DNA from: Lacinutrix mariniflava
GTDB taxonomy: Bacteria > Bacteroidota > Bacteroidia > Flavobacteriales > Flavobacteriaceae
Length of the DNA stretch: 64,000 nucleotides
Reading direction: 5' to 3'
Assembly (NCBI RefSeq): GCF_001418015.1
Contig: NZ_LIQG01000030.1
Coordinates: forward strand, 41,747-105,746
The notes under the pieces were generated by a model that did not search any database, was not told the DNA's origin, and saw only the letters and a list, made by a program, of their open reading frames with translations. Position numbers and translations under genes: made by a program. The first letter of the stretch is position 1. Each line of letters opens with the position of its first letter. Shown in pieces: positions 52,050-59,025 of this stretch.

Positions 52050-52750
52050 TGAATTGGAGAGATATAAAAGTTTCAAAAAAAAGTAATTTATTTACTTATA
52101 AAGATGAACCTGTTTTTGGTAAAGTATATAATGAAGTATTGAAATTTCATAGTCCAGGAATAGCTCCTGTAAAGGACGACTCAGGTTGGTGCCATATAGA
52201 TGTCAATGGAAATGAAGTTTATAAACAACGTTATGATAGAGCGTTTGGTTATTATTTTAATAGAGCCAGTGTCATTCAAAATAAGAATTGGTTTCATATA
52301 AACGAAAAAGGGGAGCGGTTATATGATGTAAATTACGCTTGGACAGGAAATTATCAAGAAAATGTCTGTTCTGTTAGAGATTTTAATAATCAATATTTCC
52401 ATATTGATTTAAATGGTAACCCTATCTATAATACAAAATATAAGTTTGTAGGCGATTTTAAAGATGGTTATGCATGTGCTCGGTTAGTTGATGGTTTATA
52501 TAAACACATCAATTTTAAAGGTGAATTTTTAAACGATAAAACGTTTTTAGATTTAGGAATTTTTCATAAAAATTATGCGATAGCAAAAGATGAAAATGGT
52601 TGGTATCATATTGATAAAGAAGGAAATGAACTTTATAAAGAAAGATATGTTATGATTGAACCATTTTATAATGGATTTGCTGTGGTAGATACTTATGGAA
52701 ATATTAAACAAATAATAAACGAAGAAGGAGTTGTTGTATTGAAAGTATAA
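52049..52750 (+). CDS. WG-repeat protein
   Basis: 233 aa built of about six WG-like repeats: 'GWCHIDVNGNEVYKQRYDRAFGYY', 'NWFHINEKGERLYDVNY', 'QYFHIDLNGNPIYNTKY', 'LYKHINFKGEF', 'GWYHIDKEGNELYKERY'. No signal peptide, so cytoplasmic. WG repeats form beta propeller-like or solenoid binding surfaces. As last gene of the cluster it may be a scaffold or the substrate-binding partner (inference). Confidence 0.85.
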   Translation: MNWRDIKVSKKSNLFTYKDEPVFGKVYNEVLKFHSPGIAPVKDDSGWCHIDVNGNEVYKQRYDRAFGYYFNRASVIQNKNWFHINEKGERLYDVNYAWTGNYQENVCSVRDFNNQYFHIDLNGNPIYNTKYKFVGDFKDGYACARLVDGLYKHINFKGEFLNDKTFLDLGIFHKNYAIAKDENGWYHIDKEGNELYKERYVMIEPFYNGFAVVDTYGNIKQIINEEGVVVLKV

Positions 52751-52757
52751 AAGCTAA

Positions 52758-53189
52758 TTAAAGCTTCAAATAAACAACACCTCTAGTTTCTACATCATAA
52801 AAAGGAGATCTACCATATTGATCCTGTTGCATGTTGTTGATTGGTAAATATCTATTCGTAAGTAGTAATTTTAAATCGTCGAGATCACCTTTAGTTGCTG
52901 GTTTATTTTTATTTGAGGTTATCAAAGATTTTAAGCCATCTGCGATTAAAGCACCTGCAGCGGCATTACCAACTCCAGATGTACTCATAGATTCTATTTT
53001 GTTTGTTTCAACAGGAGGGGAGTCTAATGTTGTTGAAATAGCACTGTTGGTTTGTGTTGTTGGTGTGTTGGTTATTGTTTTTCGAGCATGATATGCCTTA
53101 GAACGGCAAGTATTGCTACAGTATTTCTGCACACGTCGGCGTGTTGGCTCGAATTCAGAATAGCAATAATTACAAGTATATAATTTCAT
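52758..53189 (-). CDS. Zinc-ribbon protein of the mobility region
   Basis: 143 aa. The N-terminal treble-clef-like zinc finger 'CNYCYSEFEPTRRRVQKYCSNTCRSKAYHAR' (four Cys: CxxC..CxxxC) is rich in basic residues for DNA contact. A Thr/Ser linker, a short hydrophobic helix 'GNAAAGALIADGLKSLI' and a tail follow. Such proteins often sit near integrases of Bacteroidota islands. Its start codon follows directly on the 52-bp palindrome at 53191-53242, which forms its whole visible leader; autoregulation through this palindrome is plausible. Confidence 0.65.
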   Translation of the reverse strand: MKLYTCNYCYSEFEPTRRRVQKYCSNTCRSKAYHARKTITNTPTTQTNSAISTTLDSPPVETNKIESMSTSGVGNAAAGALIADGLKSLITSNKNKPATKGDLDDLKLLLTNRYLPINNMQQDQYGRSPFYDVETRGVVYLKL

Positions 53190-53190
53190 T

Positions 53191-53242
53191 AATTTGTATT
53201 TTAGCGTAAAACAAACGTTTGTTTTACGCTAAAATACAAATT
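53191..53242. promoter_or_regulatory. Perfect 52-bp palindrome
   Basis: The left arm is 25 bp from AATTTGTATTTTAGCG to AAAACAAA, the centre is CG, and the right arm is its exact reverse complement. It lies between the stop of the 53241 gene (which it overlaps by two bases) and the start of the zinc-finger gene, both on the minus strand. It could be a terminator-like hairpin, an operator or a structural site of the element. Confidence 0.9.
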
Positions 53243-53978
53243 ATTCGATAACATTAAAAACTGTTTTAAGAATCATTTTTCTAGCTTCTTCTTCTGTTAC
53301 AAGAGGTTTCTTTTTAAAACTTTTATTTGTTTGTTCTTTTTCCTTTTTAAGTTCATTAAAGTAAACAATGGATTTGCTATTTTCAGTTTGAGAATTAGAA
53401 CTTTTTAAATTTAAAGGAGGTAGTTTTATGTTTTTAGTGATATCTCTAAAATTGGCCTCAATAAGTTGAAAAGTATTAGCTTTATTATGAGGTAAATGAT
53501 TTTTGTTAGGGTAGAAGTTTCTAACAAATTCTTCTAAATGCTTTTTATGTAATGTAAATTGAATTTGAAACAATCCTTTAGTTGTAGTATCTAAATTGTC
53601 TAAAAAATGTAAGTTAGAGTTTAACCAGTTTGTAATGTATAACGAGGATTCCGCTTGTTCAAAATGTTTATCTATTATATAAGAAAATTCATAATCCTTC
53701 AAATTATTTTTCTTTTCTAATAACAAGAATATTATTTCTGAAAGAGATTTACCTTTTTTTACATATTTAGTACTATCCTCTGTTTTATCATAATGAAAGG
53801 CTCCTTTTTTATAATCTAAAATTGATAATCTATTAAATAGTAAATCCTTATATTTTATCAAATCTGATTCCTTTATAATTTCTAAAATATCAGAATCTAA
53901 CGGAATAAAAAATAATAAATTATCCCATAGTTTTTCAACTAATCTTAAATGGAGAGTATGTAAATCAGTATTAATCAT
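53241..53978 (-). CDS. Unknown protein coupled to the integrase
   Basis: 245 aa, cytoplasmic, mainly helical, with a lysine-rich C-terminal linker (LKKEKEQTNKSFKKKPLVTEEEARKMI). Its start overlaps the integrase stop by 8 bp, so the pair is translationally coupled, a common layout in flavobacterial islands. It may be an excision or accessory factor; no helix-turn-helix is obvious. Confidence 0.6.
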   Translation of the reverse strand: MINTDLHTLHLRLVEKLWDNLLFFIPLDSDILEIIKESDLIKYKDLLFNRLSILDYKKGAFHYDKTEDSTKYVKKGKSLSEIIFLLLEKKNNLKDYEFSYIIDKHFEQAESSLYITNWLNSNLHFLDNLDTTTKGLFQIQFTLHKKHLEEFVRNFYPNKNHLPHNKANTFQLIEANFRDITKNIKLPPLNLKSSNSQTENSKSIVYFNELKKEKEQTNKSFKKKPLVTEEEARKMILKTVFNVIE

Positions 53979-55293
53979 TTATGTTTTTTAACATTTCAGA
54001 GTAATCAGCAGGCAGTTCAGCATCAATATCTCTTAAGTATTTTTCTAAAGCTGTCATACTTGAATGACCAGTAATTAGCATTAATTTACTTTTAGCCTCA
54101 TATGGAGAAGAGTTTTTAACCATTGCCCTATATAGTTTTGTAATATAGGTGTGCCTAAAGCTATATAAGCCGTAATCAATACCTAGTTCGAATTCTTTTT
54201 TTACTCCATTTTTAAATCGTTTTGTATAGAAATCACGTTTGTTATTAAGCTTTGTATCCCAAGTTCCTCCAATTTCGTCTCTTGCAAATAATGAATCTTC
54301 TGGATTTAATTTTGTTAAATCAGGTAGTTCTTTCCAAAGTAATTCAGGAATGATTTTAGTTTTTAACGGACTGTTTTTTGCTTTAAACTGAACTGTTCTG
54401 TTTGTTATATTAATATCTTTTATTTGAAGTCTACAAACTTCAATAGGACGTAAAAAGTTGAATGAAATAAATTTAATGAATAATAATAGGACTTTGTCAT
54501 TCTTTTCTAAATATTCAAAAATAGCCTCTTGTTTGTCTTGAGTATATGTTTTATTTCTATTTGGAGTAGATTTTAATACAGGTATTTTTTTTATAAAGTT
54601 AGAGTCAATAATTTCATTGTCTTCTAAAACTTGAACGATACTGCTTAATACCGTACGATAATTATTTCTGTTTCTTGCGCTAGTTCTTTCTAAGATACCA
54701 TTTAAGAAAACAAATGTTATTTTTTTAGTTAACCCATTAATCGTTTTAATTTCTGGATGATTTTTTAAAATCCATTTTAGAAAAAAATGGATTTTGTTAT
54801 TGTAATCTCTAATAGAAGTAACTCCAACTATTTGTTTTTTATAGTTTAATGCAAAATCAAAAGCTTCTTTTATTGGCATTTTAGGAGCTTCATCTTTTTC
54901 TGTTGACTTTTTTTCTAAAACTTCAGGTGTTTCTTTTTTAGTTGCAGAAGTAGCTTTCTTACTAATTATTTTGTTTTCAACTTCAATATTATCTTCAAAA
55001 GGAGAATAGCCTTGTTTTAATATTTTTAAAAGTGTCTTTCTATATTGTATTAATATCTCTAGTCGATCTTCTTTATTTTTATAGGTATTAGCATCTCCAT
55101 AAAAAGGAGTAACTCTTTTCAGTTTACCTGTTTCAGGATGTCTAAATGAAAAATAAACATACCAGCGTTTGGACAAGTCGCCATTGGCGTCGTAGATTTT
55201 TGGAGAAGAATAATTCTTTTTAATTTTCAAATCGTATGCATTATCGTATTCACTATCGTATGCAAATGTAACAATCTGTTTAAAATTAAGCAT
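53971..55293 (-). CDS. Tyrosine recombinase (island integrase)
   Basis: 440 aa. N-terminal arm-binding-like part, SAM-like core-binding domain at about 145-240, and a catalytic domain with Arg in 'LRPIEVCRLQIKD', 'YSFRHTYITKLYR' (Arg box, Tyr for the usual His), 'ITGHSSMTALEKYL' (His and nucleophile Tyr). It should join the tRNA att site with the circular island. The ATG at 55293 follows directly on the T-run of the tRNA terminator, so it may rely on read-through from the tRNA. The 5' codons ('AYDSEYDNAYD') are written by three ATCGTATGCA-type repeats. Confidence 0.93.
   Translation of the reverse strand: MLNFKQIVTFAYDSEYDNAYDLKIKKNYSSPKIYDANGDLSKRWYVYFSFRHPETGKLKRVTPFYGDANTYKNKEDRLEILIQYRKTLLKILKQGYSPFEDNIEVENKIISKKATSATKKETPEVLEKKSTEKDEAPKMPIKEAFDFALNYKKQIVGVTSIRDYNNKIHFFLKWILKNHPEIKTINGLTKKITFVFLNGILERTSARNRNNYRTVLSSIVQVLEDNEIIDSNFIKKIPVLKSTPNRNKTYTQDKQEAIFEYLEKNDKVLLLFIKFISFNFLRPIEVCRLQIKDINITNRTVQFKAKNSPLKTKIIPELLWKELPDLTKLNPEDSLFARDEIGGTWDTKLNNKRDFYTKRFKNGVKKEFELGIDYGLYSFRHTYITKLYRAMVKNSSPYEAKSKLMLITGHSSMTALEKYLRDIDAELPADYSEMLKNIND
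55231..55263 (+). repeat. Putative integrase arm-type sites, right
   Basis: ATCGTATGCA at 55231-55240, ATCGTATTCA at 55243-55252, ATCGTATGCA at 55254-55263, spaced 12 and 11 bp (about one helical turn), inside the integrase coding start. Confidence 0.65.
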
Positions 55294-55322
55294 AAAAAAA
55301 ACGGTTTAGTAAGACTAAACCG
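55294..55322 (-). terminator. tRNA terminator
   Basis: CGGTTTAGT (55302-55310) / ACTAAACCG (55314-55322), 3-nt loop, T-run on the minus strand ending at the integrase ATG. Confidence 0.88.
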
Positions 55323-55336
55323 CTTATTTACAATGA

Positions 55337-55390
55337 TTTCAATGTTGTAGCGAGAATGGGGCACGATCCCATGACCTCCGAGTTATGAAT
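55337..55390. other. Right attachment site: 54-bp direct repeat
   Basis: Identical to 24289-24342. It covers the 3' 43 nt of the intact tRNA and 11 bp beyond. Confidence 0.93.
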
Positions 55391-55421
55391 CCGACGCTCT
55401 AACCAGCTGAGCTACCTCGCC
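55348..55421 (-). tRNA. tRNA with CAT anticodon (Met, or Ile2)
   Basis: 74 nt, no encoded CCA. Acceptor GGCGAGG/TCTCGCT with G-U at both ends, D arm GCTC..GAGC, anticodon CAT, T arm ATGGG/CCCAT. Two oddities in my hand fold: the anticodon stem TCGGA/TCCGA leaves an 8-base loop (TTCATAAC), and the T loop reads ATCGTGC rather than TTCRAnY. It serves as the integration target of the island. Confidence 0.88.
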
Positions 55422-55436
55422 ATTATTTTGAGAGTG

Positions 55437-55467
55437 CAAATATAAAAACAAATTCATTGTGAGCAAA
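55437..55467 (-). promoter_or_regulatory. tRNA promoter
   Basis: On the minus strand TTTG (55464-55467), 19 bases, then TATATTTG (55437-55444): an exact fit to the Bacteroidota TTTG-N19-TAnnTTTG promoter, 15 bases before the tRNA. Confidence 0.85.
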
Positions 55468-55560
55468 CATAAAGTGAAATAAAATATTTATTTATTTTTT
55501 TTAATAAACTTATTAATTAATGTATATATTGGAGACATAATATTTTTATATAATTATTAC

Positions 55561-55947
55561 ATGGACGAAAAAGTTAAATACGAATTAGAATTCCCTATAC
55601 ACGCCTCACCAGCATTACTTTATCAATATATCTCGACGCCTTCTGGTTTGTCTGAATGGTATGCGGATAATGTAAATTCTCGTGGTGAAATTTTTAAATT
55701 CATTTGGGACGGTTCAGAAGAGCAAGCTAAGTTACTTACTAAAAAAAGTGGAGAACGTATTAAATTTCGTTGGTTGGAAGATGAAGGAGAGTCTTATTTC
55801 TTTGAAATTAGAATTCAAGTAGATGAGATTACTAAAGATGTTTCTATAATGATTACAGATTTTGCAGAAGAAGATGAAGTAGAGGAAGGGAAAATGCTTT
55901 GGGAAAATCAGATTTCAGATTTAAAACAAGTATTAGGCTCAGCTTAG
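55561..55947 (+). CDS. START-like (SRPBCC) domain protein
   Basis: 128 aa, single SRPBCC/START-like domain: 'KVKYELEFPIHASPALLYQYISTPSGLSEWYADNV' and 'GERIKFRWLEDEGESYFFEIRI' are AHSA1-like strands around a hydrophobic pocket. Ligand unknown. First conserved chromosomal gene to the right of the island; an intrinsic terminator follows, immediately ahead of the aminotransferase gene. Confidence 0.85.
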   Translation: MDEKVKYELEFPIHASPALLYQYISTPSGLSEWYADNVNSRGEIFKFIWDGSEEQAKLLTKKSGERIKFRWLEDEGESYFFEIRIQVDEITKDVSIMITDFAEEDEVEEGKMLWENQISDLKQVLGSA

Positions 55948-55973
55948 TAAATACATATTTTAAACTTATATTT

Positions 55974-56000
55974 GTGCCGAAGAAATTCGGCACTTTTTTT
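55974..56000 (+). terminator. Intrinsic terminator touching the next start codon
   Basis: GTGCCGAA (55974-55981), GAAA loop, TTCGGCAC (55986-55993), seven T (55994-56000); the ATG of the next gene is 56001. Confidence 0.88.
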
Positions 56001-56843
56001 ATGATAAATATTAACGGAAATTTTAGCGACAACAATCAAGTTTTAACACCAGAAAATCGTGGCTATAGCTATGGTGATGCATTATTTGAAACTATTAAAG
56101 TTTCTAATGGTAAAATACTATTTCTTGAGGATCATTATTTTAGGTTAATGGCATCTATGCGTATTATGCGTATGGACATTCCAATGACATTTACAATGGA
56201 TTTTATAGAAGCTGAAATTTTAAAAACTATTGAGAAAAATAATTTATTAAGTGCTTCAGCAAGAGTGAAAATTCAAGTACATAGAAATAGTGGTGGATTA
56301 TATTTACCTACTAACAAAGAAGTAACGTTTATTATTTCCGCGAAAGCGTTAGATTCAGATTTCTATTTGTTAAATGATGAGGCTTATGAAGTCGATTTGT
56401 TTAAAGACTTTTATGTTGCTCCAGGATTGTTATCGACATTAAAGACAAATAATAAGGCTATTAATGTTGTAGGAAGTGTTTACGCTAAAGAAAATGATTT
56501 AGACAACTGTTTGTTGTTAAACACGAATAAGAGTGTAGTGGAGGCTTTAAATGGAAATCTATTTCTCGTAAAAGGAGATACTATTAAAACACCACCTTTA
56601 GCAGATGGTTGCTTAAAAGGTATTATGAGGCAGCAAATTATTAATGTACTAGAATTATTACCAGATTACACTTTAATAGAAGAGTCTATTTCTCCTTTCG
56701 AACTGCAAAAAGCAGATGAGTTATTTGTAACTAACGTTATAAAAGGTATACAACCCATTACAAAATATAGAAAAAAGACATTTGTAAATGAAGTGAGTAA
56801 AATGCTACTTCAAAAGATAAATGTAAAAGTGAGATTGGGTTAA
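56001..56843 (+). CDS. Class IV aminotransferase / aminodeoxychorismate lyase-like
   Basis: 280 aa from the ATG at 56001. A longer frame from 55899 overlaps the upstream gene and reads through the terminator, so it is rejected. PLP fold type IV: 'RGYSYGDALFETIKVSNGKILFLEDHYFRL', lysine in 'LLSTLKTNNKAINV' as the PLP Schiff base, and 'VVEALNGNLFLVKGDTIKTPPLADGCLKGIMRQ'. Could be the PabC step of folate synthesis or a branched-chain aminotransferase relative; the length favours the PabC type. The start touches a terminator T-run, so control by attenuation is possible. Confidence 0.88.
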   Translation: MININGNFSDNNQVLTPENRGYSYGDALFETIKVSNGKILFLEDHYFRLMASMRIMRMDIPMTFTMDFIEAEILKTIEKNNLLSASARVKIQVHRNSGGLYLPTNKEVTFIISAKALDSDFYLLNDEAYEVDLFKDFYVAPGLLSTLKTNNKAINVVGSVYAKENDLDNCLLLNTNKSVVEALNGNLFLVKGDTIKTPPLADGCLKGIMRQQIINVLELLPDYTLIEESISPFELQKADELFVTNVIKGIQPITKYRKKTFVNEVSKMLLQKINVKVRLG

Positions 56844-56877
56844 GTTTTTATACTATTAAAAAAATGTTTATCTAAAT

Positions 56878-57438
56878 TTAGTTATAACTAGGGTTTTCTG
56901 GCGCATTAGACCAAATACTATAATCTCCACCAAGTTCTACCATTTTCTCTTTCCAGAAAAATTGATAATCTTTTTCGATAATAGCTTTTTTGTGGACATT
57001 TTTAGTCACAACCCAAGCATTAGATTTTAATTCATTTTCTAATTGGTTGATTTCCCAACCAGAGTAGCCTAAAAAGAATTTAATATCCTTTTCGCTTATT
57101 TTGCCATCTAAAATTAGTTTTGAAACTTCACTAAAATCGCCTCCCCAAAAAATACCCAAGGATATTTCTATACTATTAGGTATTAAATCTGGTACTTTAT
57201 GTATAAAATAAAGATTGTCTTGTTCTACTGGACCGCCATTATATACCTTAAAAGGAGTTTCGATCTCAGGTATTAAGTCGTTTATAGTGAACTCTAAAGG
57301 TTTATTAAGTATAAAACCTATAGAACCTTCTTTAGAATGATCTGTTAATAAAACAATTGAGCGATTAAAAGATAAATCGCCTATTATTGATGGTTCTGCG
57401 ACTAACAAATCTCCTTTTGTTGGTTTCGTTAATATCAT
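56878..57438 (-). CDS. YqgE/AlgH family protein
   Basis: 186 aa. 'KGDLLVAEPSIIGDLSFNRSIVLLTDHSKEGSIGFILNKP' and 'YNGGPVEQDNLYFIHKVPDL', 'GYSGWEINQLENEL' are the family motifs. Function of the family is not settled. Convergent with the aminotransferase gene. Confidence 0.93.
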   Translation of the reverse strand: MILTKPTKGDLLVAEPSIIGDLSFNRSIVLLTDHSKEGSIGFILNKPLEFTINDLIPEIETPFKVYNGGPVEQDNLYFIHKVPDLIPNSIEISLGIFWGGDFSEVSKLILDGKISEKDIKFFLGYSGWEINQLENELKSNAWVVTKNVHKKAIIEKDYQFFWKEKMVELGGDYSIWSNAPENPSYN

Positions 57439-57552
57439 ATTAAAAGAGAAATTTATAAAATAAATGTAAACTATATTTATTGAATAGACAATATTTTTAA
57501 TGGTTTATGTTAAAATTATTATAAATAAAATAAAAATTTATTGTTTTAACCT

Positions 57553-57580
57553 AAAAAAGCCTTCCGTTAGGAAGGCTTTT
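57553..57580 (-). terminator. Intrinsic terminator of the HU gene
   Basis: On the minus strand AAAAGCCTTCC, TAAC loop, GGAAGGCTTTTTT; about 22 bp after the HU stop. Confidence 0.9.
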
Positions 57581-57602
57581 GTAAGATATAATGTAGTAAA
57601 AA

Positions 57603-57875
57603 TTAGTTTACTGCACCAGCTAAATCAGATCCAGCTTTAAATTTCACAACGTTTTTAGCTTTGATTTGGATAGTTTTTCCAGTTTGAGGATTTCTTCCGT
57701 CTCTTGCAGCTCTTTTAGAAACTGACCAAGATCCAAATCCTACTAATGAAACTCTGTCACCTTTTTTTAAGGCTCCTTGTACTTCAGTTAACGCACATTC
57801 TAAAGCTTTTTTAGAAGCTGCTTTAGTAATTCCTGCGTGTTCTGCCATAGCATCGATTAAATCTGTTTTGTTCAT
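57603..57875 (-). CDS. hup: HU-family DNA-binding protein
   Basis: 90 aa from the ATG at 57875. A start 13 codons upstream is possible but gives an unlikely hydrophobic leader and crosses the promoter side. 'MNKTDLIDAMAEHAGITKAASKKALECALTEV', 'VSLVGFGSWSVSKRAARDGRNPQTGKTIQIKAKNVVKFKAGSDL' are the HU helices and DNA-gripping arms. Histone-like protein that bends DNA; also a typical helper in site-specific recombination. Confidence 0.95.
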   Translation of the reverse strand: MNKTDLIDAMAEHAGITKAASKKALECALTEVQGALKKGDRVSLVGFGSWSVSKRAARDGRNPQTGKTIQIKAKNVVKFKAGSDLAGAVN

Positions 57876-57934
57876 AATGTAAATTTTAATTATTAATAAA
57901 TAGTTGGTAAACAATATTTTTTGTTATCCTCCTA

Positions 57935-57965
57935 CAAATTTATACGGATTATGCTACTACGCAAG
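57935..57965 (-). promoter_or_regulatory. HU promoter
   Basis: Minus strand CTTG (57962-57965), 19 bases, TAAATTTG (57935-57942); near-perfect Bacteroidota promoter about 60 bases before the ATG. Confidence 0.75.
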
Positions 57966-58068
57966 TAATAGCAAGGGAAATACCTGATATTGTTAATAAC
58001 TTTGAACATTTGTTAATAAAGATGACCGGTTTTATGAGATTTTTAACTTTTATAGCAACCATAAGGCT

Positions 58069-59025
58069 TTAGAGCATTTTTGAATCACTTTTAAAACTAT
58101 AACCATTTAAAAGCGATTTTATATCTAAAGTTCTCTTTCCTGGAAGTTTAATATCTAGTATGTTAATGAAACCTCCATCTACCGCAACTTTTACTTCTTT
58201 TTTTGTAGAAATAATACTTCCTGGCATATGGTCATGCTCTATAATTTCTTTTTCTACAGTATATATTTTTATATCTAGCGTCTGGTTGTCGTTAAAAAGT
58301 TGACACCAAGCTGCAGGATATGGACTTAAACCGCGTATCTTATTATGTATAGTGTTTATATTCTCTGTCCAATCTATTTTACAATTGTCCTTATTTAGTT
58401 TATAAGCCGTTCTAGAAATAGCATCTTCTGGTTGCGGTGTGGTTTTTACATCTCCAAGGGCAATGTATTTTACGGTTTTAATAACAAGGTCGCTTCCAAG
58501 GTGCATTAACTTATCATGTAAGCTTCCTGCATTCTCGTTAGCATCTATGTTTAAGGCTTCCTGTAAAATCATTTCGCCGGTATCTATCTTTTCATCTATA
58601 AAAAAGGTAGAGACACCACTTTTGGTCTCTCCATTAATAATAGCCCAATTAATAGGTGCAGCACCACGATAGTTTGGTAATAGTGATGCATGAAGGTTAA
58701 ACGTACCATATTCTGGCATTTGCCATACTGCTTTTGGTAACATTCTAAAGGCTACTACAATCTGTAAATTAGCATTTAAGAGTTTTAGCTCTTCTAAAAA
58801 TTCTTCGCTTTTTAAATTTGTAGGCTGTAAAATATTTAAACCTTTAGTTTCGGCATATTCTTTTACAGCACTTTTGTTTAGTTTTCTACCACGACCAGCA
58901 GGTTTATCTGGAGCTGTAATAACACCTACAACGTTAATATTGTTTTCTAATAAGGTATCTAAAATGGTCACCGCAAATTCTGGTGTACCCATAAATACTA
59001 TTTTTAAATCTCTTTTTTCACTCAT
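58069..59025 (-). CDS. fmt: Methionyl-tRNA formyltransferase
   Basis: 318 aa. 'KIVFMGTPEFAV' start, 'NLHASLLPNYRGAAPINWAIINGETKSGVSTFFID' with the catalytic Asn/His/Asp set, and a C-terminal domain with 'GLSPYPAAWCQL'. Adds formyl to Met-tRNA for initiation. Start overlaps the RecQ stop by 1 bp (TAATG). Confidence 0.96.
   Translation of the reverse strand: MSEKRDLKIVFMGTPEFAVTILDTLLENNINVVGVITAPDKPAGRGRKLNKSAVKEYAETKGLNILQPTNLKSEEFLEELKLLNANLQIVVAFRMLPKAVWQMPEYGTFNLHASLLPNYRGAAPINWAIINGETKSGVSTFFIDEKIDTGEMILQEALNIDANENAGSLHDKLMHLGSDLVIKTVKYIALGDVKTTPQPEDAISRTAYKLNKDNCKIDWTENINTIHNKIRGLSPYPAAWCQLFNDNQTLDIKIYTVEKEIIEHDHMPGSIISTKKEVKVAVDGGFINILDIKLPGKRTLDIKSLLNGYSFKSDSKML

Larger units (their letters stand above)
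24289..55390. mobile_element. Integrative defence island of about 31 kb in a tRNA gene
   Basis: It is bounded by 54-bp perfect direct repeats at 24289-24342 and 55337-55390. The intact tRNA and a tyrosine integrase stand at the right end and a tRNA 3' fragment at the left. It carries a phospho-signalling module, a type I R-M operon with nested type IV systems, a biosynthetic-looking cluster and mobility genes. I see no relaxase or conjugation genes, so it is an integrative but probably not self-transmissible element. It seems free of the REP-A repeat that fills the island to its left. Confidence 0.9.

Noticed and set aside
24289..55390. CBASS, retron or Thoeris-type systems in the island
   Set aside because: No cyclase, reverse transcriptase, TIR or SIR2 signatures seen in any product.
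55899..56000. Aminotransferase start inside the upstream gene
   Set aside because: It would read through the START-like gene end and a terminator; the class IV domain begins at 56001.
57876..57914. HU with 13 extra N-terminal residues
   Set aside because: HU proteins start at MNKTDLI; the extra part is not seen in the family.
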